Assembly: GCF_035440685.1 (NCBI RefSeq)
Contig: NZ_DAORMW010000006.1
Direction: 5' to 3' (one strand)
Source of the DNA: Accumulibacter appositus
GTDB taxonomy: Bacteria; Pseudomonadota; Gammaproteobacteria; Burkholderiales; Rhodocyclaceae
DNA: 64,000 nt
The notes below the pieces were generated by a model that was not told where the DNA came from, searched no databases, and was given only the letters and a program-made list of their open reading frames with translations. Position numbers and translations under genes: made by a program. Shown piece by piece: positions 1-8,541 of this stretch; position 1 is the first letter of the stretch, and every line of letters starts with the position of its first letter.

Positions 1-4
1 ACTG

Positions 5-505
5 ATGGCCGATGACGAAGACCTGCTCAGCCGCGCCAATTCGCTGATCAATCCTGACAGCGGGGCAACGCGTGGCGAGCGCCGGCAGGTGCCGCGGCAA
101 ATGCGCCGACGGCGCAGCTTCCTGGCCTCGACCGCGTCCGCAGAAGACGCCGAGGGCAGCACGCGCCTGGCCGGCAGGAACAGCGAAGACGATGACCTGC
201 CGCTACTGACCGATGTCGTCCTTGGTGCCGAGGCCGAACCCGAAGCAAGCGTTGACGACATCGCGGCGGACCTGCGCCCGACGCTTGCCGCGGAGCTGAC
301 GCAACTCATCGACCGGCATCTTGCCGCCAGCTTGCCGGCGCTGATCGAGGCTGCCGTAGCCGACGCTGCCGAGCACTTGCGCGGGGGTATCAAAGCAAGC
401 ATCACCATGGCTGCGGCTGACTTCGTCGCCCAGCGCGGACAGCTGCCCCTGCCGCTGGAGGAGCCGGAGAGCAACGCAACCAACGCCGCCGATCCACGGG
501 AGTAG
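5..505 (+). CDS. Hypothetical acidic protein upstream of valS
   Basis: A 166-residue protein of unknown function. It has an Arg-rich stretch near residues 25-37 (RRQVPRQMRRRR), then an acidic segment containing DDDLPLLTDVV, and a C-terminal helical part rich in Ala and Leu. No signal peptide or membrane segment is visible. The D-x-P-x-LT-x-VV motif recalls betaproteobacterial hypothetical proteins found next to housekeeping genes (DUF2486-like), but I cannot confirm the family. It ends 87 bases before valS on the same strand. The frame stays open upstream to base 2, so the true start may lie outside the window. Confidence 0.6.
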   Translation: MADDEDLLSRANSLINPDSGATRGERRQVPRQMRRRRSFLASTASAEDAEGSTRLAGRNSEDDDLPLLTDVVLGAEAEPEASVDDIAADLRPTLAAELTQLIDRHLAASLPALIEAAVADAAEHLRGGIKASITMAAADFVAQRGQLPLPLEEPESNATNAADPRE

Positions 506-551
506 CTCGGGCAAGCAGCGCGTCACGGCCCGGAGCCACGGCGCGATCCGG

Positions 552-557
552 TATAAT
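552..557 (+). promoter_or_regulatory. Candidate -10 element of the valS promoter
   Basis: A perfect TATAAT lies 35 bases before the valS start, followed by GCGCGC. No good -35 hexamer sits 16-18 bases upstream, so the call rests on the -10 element and its position. Confidence 0.45.
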
Positions 558-592
558 GCGCGCTCCTGAAATCCACCCGCACCCTCTCCTCC

Positions 593-3415
593 ATGGAACT
601 CGCCAAGAGCTTTGAACCGGCGGACATCGAACGTCGCTGGTACCCTGAATGGGAAGCCAGGGGCTACTTCGGCGCCGGCCTCGATACCGACAAGAAACCC
701 GAAGACGCTTTCTGCATCCTGCTGCCACCGCCGAACGTCACGGGCACCCTGCACATGGGGCACGGCTTCAACCAGGCGATCATGGACGCGCTCACCCGTT
801 ACCATCGCATGCGCGGTGACAACACGCTGTGGCAACCAGGAACCGATCACGCGGGCATCGCCACCCAGATCGTCGTCGAGCGCCAGCTCGACGCACAGGG
901 AGTCTCCCGACACGACCTTGGCCGCGAGAAGTTTCTCGAAAAAGTCTGGCAGTGGAAGGAATTTTCGGGCAATACCATTACCCAGCAGATGCGCCGCCTG
1001 GGTACGTCTCCCGACTGGAGCCGCGAACGCTTCACGATGGACGCCGGCCTGTCGACGACGGTCACCGAGACTTTCGTCCGCCTGTACAAAGAGGGCTTGA
1101 TTTACCGCGGCAAGCGACTGGTCAACTGGGATCCGGTGCTGCAGACGGCGGTCTCCGATCTCGAAGTCGCGCAGGAAGAAGAACAGGGGCACCTGTGGCA
1201 CATCCGCTATCCGCTGAGCGACGGCAGTGCGACACTGACCGTGGCCACGACGCGACCGGAAACGATGCTCGGCGATACCGCCCTGATGGTGCATCCGGAA
1301 GACGAGCGTTACCGGCACCTGCTCGGCAAAACGGTCAAACTGCCGCTTTGCGAGCGCGAGATTCCGATCATTGCCGACGCCTACGTGGACCTCGCCTTTG
1401 GCACCGGCTGTGTCAAGGTCACTCCGGCCCACGACTTCAACGACTACGCGGTCGGCCAGCGTCACAAGCTGCCGATGATCCCGATCCTGACGCTCGATGC
1501 GCGCATCAACGAGAATGCGCCGGCCTGCTACCAGGGCATGGATCGCTTTACCGCGCGCCAGCAGATCGTTGCCGACCTCGAAAAGCAGGGATTCCTCGAC
1601 AAGGTCGAAGCGCATACTCTGAAAGTGCCACGCGGCGACCGCACCGGCGTGGTCATCGAACCAATGCTCACCGACCAATGGTTCGTGGCCATGAGCAAGG
1701 CCGGCGCCGACGGCAGCAGCATCGCCGGCAAGGCCCTTAAGTGCGTCGCCTCCGGGGAGATCAAGTTCTTCCCCGAAAACTGGGTCAACACCTACAACCA
1801 GTGGCTGAACAACATTCAGGACTGGTGCATCTCGCGGCAGTTGTGGTGGGGCCACCAGATCCCCGCCTGGTACGGTGACGATGGGCGCATCTTCGTCGCC
1901 CATGACGAAGCGGAAGCCAGGGCTCAGGCCGAAGAACAGGGCTACAGCGGCCCGCTAGCGCGCGACCCCGATGTCCTCGACACTTGGTACTCGTCGGCGT
2001 TGTGGCCCTTCTCGACCCTCGACTGGACGCCGCGGTGGCCAGCCGAGACGAACACCGCTCTCGACCTGTATTTGCCGTCTACGGTGCTGGTCACCGGCTT
2101 CGACATCATCTTCTTCTGGGTCGCGCGAATGGTGATGATGACCCGGCATATCACCGGAAAAATCCCCTTCAAGCACGTCTACGTACACGGCCTGATCCGC
2201 GATGCCGAAGGCCAGAAGATGAGCAAGTCGAAAGGCAATGTCCTCGACCCCATCGACCTCATCGACGGCATCGATCTCGACGCCCTGATCGGCAAGCGCA
2301 CCAGCGGTCTGATGAACCCGAAGCAAGCGGCGCAGATAGAAAAGCGCACGCGCAAGGAGTTCCCGGAGGGCATTCAGGCCTTCGGTACCGACGCCCTGCG
2401 TTTCACCTTCCTGTCGCTGGCCAGCCCTGGCCGTGACATCAAGTTCGACCTCAGCCGCTGCGAGGGCTACCGCAATTTCTGCAACAAGCTGTGGAACGCA
2501 ACGCGCTACGTGCTGATGCACACCGCCGAGCATGACCTCGGCCTTCCTTCCTGCACGCCGGAGAGCTGCTCGACGGCGCTGAGCTTCTCCTTCGCCGACC
2601 GCTGGATCGTCAGCAAGCTGCAGCGCACCGAAGCCGAGGTCGCACAGCACTTCGCCGACTATCGCTTCGATCTGCTGGCCCGCTCGGTGTACGAGTTCGT
2701 CTGGGACGAGTTCTGCGACTGGTACGTCGAACTCTCCAAAGTCCAGTTGCAGCAGGGCAGCGAGCAAGAGGTCCGCGCCACGCGGCGGACCCTGGCGCGG
2801 GTGCTGGAAACCGTCCTGCGCCTGGCCCATCCGCTGCTGCCGTTCATTACCGAAGAACTCTGGCAAGCCCTGGCGCCGATTGCCGGCCGCAAGACGCACG
2901 ATTCGCTGATGCTTGCCGCCTATCCGCAAGCGCAGCCGGAGAAAATCGACCTGGCCAGCGAAGCGAACGTCCAGCAGTTGAAGGATCTGGCCTACGCCTG
3001 CCGCAACCTGCGCGGCGAGATGAACCTCTCGCCGGCGCAAAAAGTGCCGCTGCTCGCCACTGGCGACAGCACTGCACTGGCCGCCTTTGCGCCTTACCTC
3101 AAGCCGCTCTGCAAGCTTTCCGAAATGCAGATTGTCGACGACCTGCCCGCCGACGCCAGCGCCCCGACCGCCATCGTCGGCCAGACCAGGCTCATGCTGG
3201 AGGTCGAAATCGACGTCGCCGTCGAAGGCGAGCGGCTGGACAAGGAAATTGCCCGCCTCGGCGGCGAGATCGGCAAGGCCAGAGCCAAGCTCGCCAACGA
3301 GAACTTTGTCGCGCGCGCACCGGCAGCCGTGGTTGAACAGGAAAAGAAGCGTCTCGACGACTATCTGGCGACGCTGGAAAAACTCACTCCACAACGCGAG
3401 CGACTGCGCCGCTAA
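593..3415 (+). CDS. valS: Valine--tRNA ligase
   Basis: Class I aminoacyl-tRNA synthetase that charges tRNA-Val in the cytoplasm and edits misactivated threonine. The 940-residue length is normal for proteobacterial ValRS. The HIGH-type signature is HMGH at residues 54-57, within PPPNVTGTLHMGH, and KMSKS is at residues 542-546. The CP1 editing domain lies between them. Residues about 870-940 form the C-terminal coiled-coil arm typical of ValRS. The ATG at 593 opens with MELAKSFEP, the usual N terminus. The gene is convergent with pabBC and the two stop codons overlap (CTAA, 3412-3415). Confidence 0.98.
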   Translation: MELAKSFEPADIERRWYPEWEARGYFGAGLDTDKKPEDAFCILLPPPNVTGTLHMGHGFNQAIMDALTRYHRMRGDNTLWQPGTDHAGIATQIVVERQLDAQGVSRHDLGREKFLEKVWQWKEFSGNTITQQMRRLGTSPDWSRERFTMDAGLSTTVTETFVRLYKEGLIYRGKRLVNWDPVLQTAVSDLEVAQEEEQGHLWHIRYPLSDGSATLTVATTRPETMLGDTALMVHPEDERYRHLLGKTVKLPLCEREIPIIADAYVDLAFGTGCVKVTPAHDFNDYAVGQRHKLPMIPILTLDARINENAPACYQGMDRFTARQQIVADLEKQGFLDKVEAHTLKVPRGDRTGVVIEPMLTDQWFVAMSKAGADGSSIAGKALKCVASGEIKFFPENWVNTYNQWLNNIQDWCISRQLWWGHQIPAWYGDDGRIFVAHDEAEARAQAEEQGYSGPLARDPDVLDTWYSSALWPFSTLDWTPRWPAETNTALDLYLPSTVLVTGFDIIFFWVARMVMMTRHITGKIPFKHVYVHGLIRDAEGQKMSKSKGNVLDPIDLIDGIDLDALIGKRTSGLMNPKQAAQIEKRTRKEFPEGIQAFGTDALRFTFLSLASPGRDIKFDLSRCEGYRNFCNKLWNATRYVLMHTAEHDLGLPSCTPESCSTALSFSFADRWIVSKLQRTEAEVAQHFADYRFDLLARSVYEFVWDEFCDWYVELSKVQLQQGSEQEVRATRRTLARVLETVLRLAHPLLPFITEELWQALAPIAGRKTHDSLMLAAYPQAQPEKIDLASEANVQQLKDLAYACRNLRGEMNLSPAQKVPLLATGDSTALAAFAPYLKPLCKLSEMQIVDDLPADASAPTAIVGQTRLMLEVEIDVAVEGERLDKEIARLGGEIGKARAKLANENFVARAPAAVVEQEKKRLDDYLATLEKLTPQRERLRR

Positions 3416-5199
3416 CCGGAATCCTCCTCCAGCACCACCGGCAACAGGCCACGCAAGGCATTGCCGACGTATAAGGCCGGCGCTTGCAGAAGATCCTCGC
3501 GCCGCAGCACCTGTTCGACGGCGCGTCCGGACTCCAGCAGCGTGCGCCGCATGACGCCGGGCAGTAATCCGCAGGCCAGCGGCGGCGTCAGCAGCAGGCC
3601 GTCGCGCTCGACGAAAACGTTGCTGCGCGCGCCTTCGCAAACCTCGCCACGGGTATTCAGAAAAATGGCGTCGAAGAACGCTGGCCGCGCCGCCAGTGCC
3701 GCCAGCATGCGGTCGTAGCGGGCGCGCGCCGTAGTCTTGTGACGCAACAGGTAGTCGTCGACGGGCAGCGCTTCGGCAGCCAGACAGACGCGCCAGCTCT
3801 TCCCCGCGTCTTCGCGCAAGGCGGCAACCAGGACACGGCAACTGCCGTCATGTGCCAGGCTCAGGCGAACGCGAAACAAGGCTTGCGGGTGCGCAGCCGC
3901 CTCGGCGACCAGCGCCGCGGAAACCGCCTCCAGCCGGCAGGCAAAGCCGAGGCTGCGGGCGGACGCCTGCAGGCGCTCGAGATGCAGGTCCAGCAGTGGG
4001 TACACGCCATCTTCCAGGCGCAGAGTTTCGAAAAGCTCGAAGCCCGGATCGAAAGCTGTCAGGAAGCTCGCCTTCAACAGGCATTCCGCATACTCGCGCG
4101 CCGCATCGGCATCAATCACGATGCCACTGCCGACACCGAGTCGGGCCTGGCCATCGGCAGCGACTTCGACGGTACGAATGACGACGTTGAAGCGAGCGTC
4201 GCCATTTGGCGCCAAGCAACCCAGGCTGCCCGTATATAACCCGCGTGCTGACGCTTCAAGCGCTGCGATGCGCTGCATGGCCCTGATCTTCGGTGCGCCG
4301 GTGATCGAACCGCAGGGAAACAGGGCCGCGAAAAGATCTGCCACGCCGACGCCTGGCAGATCCGCGGCGACCGTAGACACCATCTGCCACAGGGTCGGGT
4401 AGGCCTCGGCCTCGCACAGTGCTTCGACCTGCACCTTGCCGGGCTGTGCCAGACGTCCCAGGTCGTTGCGTAGCAGATCGACAATCATGATGTTTTCTGC
4501 CCGCTCCTTGACCGACGCCAGCAGAGCCGAGCGATTCGCCTGATCTTCAAGCGCCGTCCTACCGCGCGCGGCGGTTCCTTTCATCGGTCGGGTCACCACC
4601 CGCGCACCGACCCGCTCGAAAAACAACTCCGGCGAAAAGGAAAGGATTGTTTCCTCGCCACCAGCGAGAAAGCCGCCGTAGCGAACCGGCTGACGTTCGC
4701 GCAGGCGCGCATACAGCGCCAGCGGGTGGCCGTAAAGCGTGAAGGTTAGCGGAAAAGTGAGGTTGATCTGGTAGCAATCGCCGTCGCCAATCCAGCGAAG
4801 AATCTGGCGGACCTGCGCGGCGTACGTCGCGGCATCGACCGCTGCAGACATTTCGGCAATTCCTGCCACCTGTTGGTACGCGGGCAAGGCCGCCAGCTGC
4901 TCGGCAAGGAAATCGGCGACGGCCGGCGCATCGAGCACGCGACCGTCAGCGAACAGCCAGACCCGCAACACCGGCCGGCCATAGGGCGCTGGCGGGACGG
5001 CCGGCTCAAGACATGCGCCCAGCGCATAATCAGCCGCCAGAGCAGCCCACTGACCAGCCGCGAGCGCCGCTTCGATCGACGCGAAAGCAGCCCGAGGATC
5101 GGCGGCAGCATCCACAACGAAGGAGTCCTGCAAATCCGTCAGCAGGACGGCGCCACCGGCGTCGCGGTCGAACAGCGCGAACGAAGCGCCGGCCAGCAT
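3412..5199 (-). CDS. pabBC: Aminodeoxychorismate synthase component I fused to aminodeoxychorismate lyase
   Basis: A 595-residue fusion for para-aminobenzoate synthesis, feeding folate. Residues 1 to about 330 are the PabB chorismate-binding domain: the PMKGT motif has the family lysine at K207, and GSITGAPKIRAM follows. Residues about 345-595 are a PLP-dependent class IV aminotransferase-like domain (PabC), with K488 in RHKTTARARYDR as the likely Schiff-base lysine and NTRGEVCEGARSNVF near the end. PabB normally works with the glutaminase PabA, which is not seen here. folP, a later folate step, is at 47951. PabB-PabC fusions are common in Betaproteobacteria. The start has only a weak ribosome-binding site. 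Confidence 0.93.
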   Translation of the reverse strand: MLAGASFALFDRDAGGAVLLTDLQDSFVVDAAADPRAAFASIEAALAAGQWAALAADYALGACLEPAVPPAPYGRPVLRVWLFADGRVLDAPAVADFLAEQLAALPAYQQVAGIAEMSAAVDAATYAAQVRQILRWIGDGDCYQINLTFPLTFTLYGHPLALYARLRERQPVRYGGFLAGGEETILSFSPELFFERVGARVVTRPMKGTAARGRTALEDQANRSALLASVKERAENIMIVDLLRNDLGRLAQPGKVQVEALCEAEAYPTLWQMVSTVAADLPGVGVADLFAALFPCGSITGAPKIRAMQRIAALEASARGLYTGSLGCLAPNGDARFNVVIRTVEVAADGQARLGVGSGIVIDADAAREYAECLLKASFLTAFDPGFELFETLRLEDGVYPLLDLHLERLQASARSLGFACRLEAVSAALVAEAAAHPQALFRVRLSLAHDGSCRVLVAALREDAGKSWRVCLAAEALPVDDYLLRHKTTARARYDRMLAALAARPAFFDAIFLNTRGEVCEGARSNVFVERDGLLLTPPLACGLLPGVMRRTLLESGRAVEQVLRREDLLQAPALYVGNALRGLLPVVLEEDSG

Positions 5200-5227
5200 C
5201 AGTCAGCGCATCGCGTGTGCGCGCAAG

Positions 5228-5247
5228 GCCCGCGCAGCTGCGCGGGC
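5228..5247. repeat. Perfect 20-base palindrome between the tusA-like gene and pabBC
   Basis: The 20 bases from 5228 to 5247 equal their own reverse complement and would form a GC-only hairpin. It fills part of the 78-base gap between two minus-strand genes. No T-run follows on either strand, so a standard intrinsic terminator is not supported. Confidence 0.5.
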
Positions 5248-5277
5248 TGAAGCGCTACGGCGCACCACCACCCGACC

Positions 5278-5505
5278 CTATTTCCGCTTGAGGTAAAACT
5301 CGTAGATCTGATTGCTTTCGTCGTTCGACAGCAGCGCATTGCCGGTCTGTTTGGCGAAAGCCTGGAAGTCCTTGACCGAACCCGGGTCAGTCGCCAGGAC
5401 GTGCAGCACATCACCCGACGCCATCTCGGACAACGCCTTCTTCGTACGCAGAATCGGCAGTGGGCACTTCAGCCCTCGGACGTCGAGCTCGCGATCGCAA
5501 TGCAT
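5278..5505 (-). CDS. TusA/SirA-like sulfurtransferase family protein
   Basis: A 75-residue protein of the TusA/YeeD/SirA fold. These cytoplasmic carriers move persulfide sulfur through the conserved cysteine in RGLKCPLPILRTKKAL (Cys13 here). Family roles include tRNA thiolation, molybdenum cofactor sulfur supply and other sulfur relays; which applies here is unknown. The ATG at 5505 matches the usual family length. A TTG at 5550 would add 15 residues and sit 5 bases after the upstream protease stop, but family members rarely carry that extension. It lies directly downstream of the BepA-like gene on the same strand, suggesting an operon. Confidence 0.88.
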   Translation of the reverse strand: MHCDRELDVRGLKCPLPILRTKKALSEMASGDVLHVLATDPGSVKDFQAFAKQTGNALLSNDESNQIYEFYLKRK

Positions 5506-5555
5506 GTGTTGGTCCAGAACAAAATCGAGGGCGTATTTTAACCATTCCAATTACT

Positions 5556-7019
5556 CTAACCGCCATTGCGCTTCTTCTCATTGACCTCTTCCGCCAGCAG
5601 CTTGCGCAGGTCGCGCAGGCGAGCGTCGACCGCGGACTTCTCGAAAAAGTCGCCGTCACCAGCCTGTTGCGCGAACTGCAACTGTTCGACGGCAGCACCC
5701 AACTGCCCCAGCAACAGGTAGGACTCGGCCTGCGAACGGTGTTGCTGCAGGCGCTTGCCAAGCGCGGCAAAAGTCTTCGCCTGCAATCCATACAGCTTGT
5801 AGTCGGCGCTGTAGAGCTGTAGCTGCGAGTCGAGAAACTTCAAGCTCTGCTCGTATTGCCGCCCCGCCAGCAGGGCGTCCGCGTAGCCGTAAACCAAAGC
5901 CTTGGACTGTGGATAACGTTGCAGCGCGTCGCGATAGATCTTTGTCGCGCCGGCTTGATTGCCAGCGGCAATTTCGGTGCGTGCCGCCAGGCCGGCGATC
6001 ATCGGCGATGAAGCCTTGAGCGCCAGCAGCGCACCCAGCTCCTTCTGCGCGGCGGCGAGATCCTTGGCCTGCAAGAGCGAATACGCGAGTCCGTAGCGGG
6101 TCGCCACCTCAGAAGCATATTTCTTTTCGCGCAGCAGCTTGCTGAACTCGCTGACCGCCTCGCCAGGCGTAGCCGCCTGCGCCCGCAGCTTGGCGCGCAC
6201 CAGATGAAAATCAACGCTGTCGGCAACCTGACGGTAGGAAGCATCCTGCGACCTGTTCTGCATGTCGGAGATGCGCTCGACGGTCAGCGGGTGCGAACGC
6301 AGATAAACCGGCGCGTTGTTCTCGTACACCCGACCCGCCAGCTGCATGCGGCCAAAGAAGTCGCCCATGCCACGCACGTCGTAGCCGGCCTTGGCAAGCG
6401 TCTGGTACCCCAGCCGATCCGCTTCGCGCTCGAAGTCGCGACTATAGGCCAATTGCGACTGTATCGACGCCGCCTGCGCTGAAGCGATCGCAGCGGTCGC
6501 CACCTGCGAGTTCGAGCGCGCCGCAAGAACGCCAACGGCCATGGCGACCATGGTGGCGATCGAGCTCTGTTTCTCCTTGGCGATCTGCCGGGCTAGGTGA
6601 CTCTGGCTGACGTGCGAGATCTCGTGAGCAACCACGCCAGCCAGCTCGGACTCCGATTGCGCGGTAAGCAAAGTGCCGGTGTTGACCCCGATGAAACCGC
6701 CAAACATCGCAAAGGCGTTCACTGTGTTGTCGCGAATGGCAAAGAAGTAGTAATTGCCCGCCGCGTTCGAGCTCGCCGCAACCAGTCGGCCGCCGAGGAA
6801 ATTCAGGTAGTCATTGACCTCGGGGTCGTCAACGTAGCTCGGCTCACGCGCACGAATCTCATTGAAGATCTGCTCACCGATCTTGCGTTCAAGTTGCGGC
6901 GAAAAGTCAACCCGCGCCGCGTCACCAAGCTCCGGAAGGCCCTCTGCCTGAACCTGCGAAGAACTGCTCAACAAAACTGCAGCGCTCAAGGACACTGCCG
7001 CACAAATCATTCTGATCAC
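5556..7019 (-). CDS. bepA: Periplasmic M48 metalloprotease with TPR repeats (BepA-like)
   Basis: A 487-residue exported zinc protease, the same length as E. coli BepA (YfgC), which checks assembly of outer-membrane LptD and BAM substrates. Residues 1 to about 26 are a signal peptide ending in QVQA. The HExxH zinc motif is H132-E133-I-S-H136 within VVAHEISHVSQSH. The third zinc ligand lies in the FEREADRLGYQ segment. The C-terminal half (about 280-480) is helical with TPR-like repeats. It is divergent from moaC and probably leads an operon with the TusA-like gene. Assignment to BepA rather than another M48 subgroup is based on layout and length. Confidence 0.9.
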   Translation of the reverse strand: MIRMICAAVSLSAAVLLSSSSQVQAEGLPELGDAARVDFSPQLERKIGEQIFNEIRAREPSYVDDPEVNDYLNFLGGRLVAASSNAAGNYYFFAIRDNTVNAFAMFGGFIGVNTGTLLTAQSESELAGVVAHEISHVSQSHLARQIAKEKQSSIATMVAMAVGVLAARSNSQVATAAIASAQAASIQSQLAYSRDFEREADRLGYQTLAKAGYDVRGMGDFFGRMQLAGRVYENNAPVYLRSHPLTVERISDMQNRSQDASYRQVADSVDFHLVRAKLRAQAATPGEAVSEFSKLLREKKYASEVATRYGLAYSLLQAKDLAAAQKELGALLALKASSPMIAGLAARTEIAAGNQAGATKIYRDALQRYPQSKALVYGYADALLAGRQYEQSLKFLDSQLQLYSADYKLYGLQAKTFAALGKRLQQHRSQAESYLLLGQLGAAVEQLQFAQQAGDGDFFEKSAVDARLRDLRKLLAEEVNEKKRNGG

Positions 7020-7061
7020 GAGAACTCCCGCCGGCCTCGGCGTCCGCCAAGAAAGATTTGT

Positions 7062-7067
7062 TATGAT
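7062..7067 (+). promoter_or_regulatory. Candidate -10 element for moaC
   Basis: TATGAT lies 128 bases before the chosen moaC start, in the short AT-rich stretch between divergent bepA and moaC. No convincing -35 is seen. Confidence 0.3.
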
Positions 7068-7194
7068 ACCGAATAGTGCTCTGGCAGATTGTTACCGAGC
7101 GTTACCAGGCGCCCCCGGCTGCGTGTCAGCTAATCTTTTTCTTGGCGCGGTAAACATCACCCGCAACAGCGACCTTCAGGCATCCCCCGTCCCT

Positions 7195-7677
7195 ATGTCA
7201 AACAATCCACTCAGCCATTTCAATTCGGCAGGCGAAGCGCAGATGGTCGCCGTCGGCGACAAGGCCGAGACCGCCCGCCAGGCAAGAGCCGCTGGCAGGA
7301 TCGTGATGCGTCCCGAAACCCTGGCGCTGATCCTTGCCGGATCGGCGAAGAAGGGCGATGTGCTCGCTGTCGCGCGAATTGCCGCCATTCAAGGCGCAAA
7401 ACGCACCTCCGAGCTGATCCCTCTGTGTCATCCGCTCGCGCTCAGTGAGGTTTCCGTCGACTTTGAGATCGACGGCGAGGCAAACGCGGTGCATTGTCTG
7501 ACGCGTGCGGAGTGTGTGGGTCGCACCGGCGTCGAGATGGAAGCCCTTTGCGCCGCCAGTGTCGGTTTGCTGACCATCTACGACATGTGCAAGGCGGTCG
7601 ATCGCGGCATGCGCATCGAGAACATCAGACTTCTTGAAAAAGTTGGCGGCAAGTCAGGGCACTGGGCGGCAAACTGA
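7195..7677 (+). CDS. moaC: Cyclic pyranopterin monophosphate synthase
   Basis: Catalyses the second step of molybdenum cofactor synthesis, turning the MoaA product into cyclic pyranopterin monophosphate. The 160-residue protein carries the family signatures LIPLCHPLAL (His79) and VGRTGVEMEALCAASVG, and the catalytic pair D130 and K133 in IYDMCKAVD. The ATG at 7195 gives the normal N terminus (MSNNPLSHFN). An upstream in-frame ATG at 7063 would add 44 residues without family support and overlaps the promoter region. No other moa gene is nearby. Confidence 0.96.
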   Translation: MSNNPLSHFNSAGEAQMVAVGDKAETARQARAAGRIVMRPETLALILAGSAKKGDVLAVARIAAIQGAKRTSELIPLCHPLALSEVSVDFEIDGEANAVHCLTRAECVGRTGVEMEALCAASVGLLTIYDMCKAVDRGMRIENIRLLEKVGGKSGHWAAN

Positions 7678-7724
7678 CGCCGCTGATCAGGGTACGCCAA
7701 AGCAAGAAAGCGAAAAAAAGTGCG

Positions 7725-7747
7725 AAAAAAACCCGCCGGAGGCGGGT
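7725..7747 (-). terminator. Rho-independent terminator of the cold-shock gene
   Basis: Inverted repeat ACCCGCC / GGCGGGT with a three-base loop. On the minus strand it is followed by seven Ts, 21 bases past the csp stop. The orientation fits csp, not moaC. Confidence 0.85.
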
Positions 7748-7768
7748 CCCTATTGCACACCAAAAAAA

Positions 7769-7972
7769 TCAGGCGCGCGCGATATTCGATGCTTGCTTGC
7801 CCTTCGGGCCTTGCGTCACGTCGAAGGAAACCTTTTCGCCCTCTTTGAGGGTCTTGAATCCACCCATGGTGATCGCGGAGAAATGGGCGAAGAGATCTTC
7901 ACTACCATCATCCGGAGTAATGAAGCCAAAACCTTTAGCGTCATTGAACCACTTAACTGTACCAGTTGCCAT
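7769..7972 (-). CDS. Cold-shock domain protein
   Basis: A 67-residue OB-fold protein that binds single-stranded RNA and DNA as an RNA chaperone. RNP1 is KGFGFI (residues 13-18) and RNP2 is DLFAHF. The start at 7972 is set by AAGGAAG eight bases upstream and by the standard MATGTVKWFN N terminus. A longer in-frame start at 8023 is not supported. The leader carries a small GC hairpin (8003-8015) followed by a T-run, which could matter for regulation. A terminator follows the gene. Which csp paralogue it is cannot be told from the sequence. Confidence 0.97.
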   Translation of the reverse strand: MATGTVKWFNDAKGFGFITPDDGSEDLFAHFSAITMGGFKTLKEGEKVSFDVTQGPKGKQASNIARA

Positions 7973-8002
7973 ATTGCCACTTCCTTGAAAAAAGACTAAA
8001 TC

Positions 8003-8015
8003 CGGGCGGAGCCCG
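8003..8015 (-). promoter_or_regulatory. Short hairpin in the csp leader
   Basis: CGGGC / GCCCG with a three-base loop. On the minus strand six Ts follow about eight bases later, before the csp ribosome-binding site. It resembles a weak attenuator, but the T-run is too distant for a standard terminator. Confidence 0.25.
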
Positions 8016-8198
8016 ACTTGCATGTTTCCAATTCAAGCACTGCGCTGACGGATCTTCGGGAACGAAAACCGGCACAACGCAGCCGTGAACGAAAACATTC
8101 GACCTTTTTACGCCAAGTGAGGTTGATGCGTCAAGCGTTTTCATTGTCTGGCGCCTGCACCGCCGCCCCCGGGTACCGAGAATTGGTGACGGGTGGTA

Positions 8199-8227
8199 TT
8201 GCGGATCCGGAAAGACTGGTTAGAATT
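8199..8227 (+). promoter_or_regulatory. Sigma-70-type promoter of clpS-clpA
   Basis: TTGCGG (8199-8204), a 17-base spacer and TAGAAT (8222-8227). The predicted transcription start falls at about 8234, on top of the clpS ATG at 8233. Confidence 0.55.
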
Positions 8228-8232
8228 CACGC

Positions 8233-8541
8233 ATGGCAACACAGCATCAAGACAACTCTCTACTCCAAGCGCAGCGCACGCAGCTCAAGCCGCCACCACT
8301 TTACAAGGTCCTGTTGCTGAACGACGATTTCACCCCGATGGATTTCGTGATTGTCGTTCTGCAGCGGTTTTTTGGAATGGATCGAGAACACGCGACGCGA
8401 ATCATGCTCAAAGTTCACACCGACGGAAGGGGCGTGTGTGGAGTCTATCCGCGCGACGTCGCGGCCACGAAAGTTGAACAGGTCACAGCCTTCGCACGAA
8501 GCAACCAGCACCCCCTGGCGTGCGTAATGGAGGAAAACTGA
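8233..8541 (+). CDS. clpS: ATP-dependent Clp protease adaptor ClpS
   Basis: N-recognin that delivers N-end-rule substrates to ClpA for degradation by ClpP. The 102 residues match the family. The N-degron pocket residues N30, D31 and H62 are present in LLLNDDFTPMDFV and KVHTDGRG. It sits immediately upstream of clpA with no intergenic base, so the two are surely co-transcribed. No Shine-Dalgarno sequence precedes the ATG, and the predicted promoter ends five bases before it, so the transcript may be leaderless or start further upstream. Confidence 0.97.
   Translation: MATQHQDNSLLQAQRTQLKPPPLYKVLLLNDDFTPMDFVIVVLQRFFGMDREHATRIMLKVHTDGRGVCGVYPRDVAATKVEQVTAFARSNQHPLACVMEEN

Noticed and set aside
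203..1903. 566-codon open frame antisense to valS
   Set aside because: High GC keeps the opposite strand open; the translation has no recognisable domain, while valS on the other strand is unambiguous.
1955..3841. 628-codon antisense frame across valS and pabBC
   Set aside because: It covers the ends of two certain genes and its translation is unlike any protein family.
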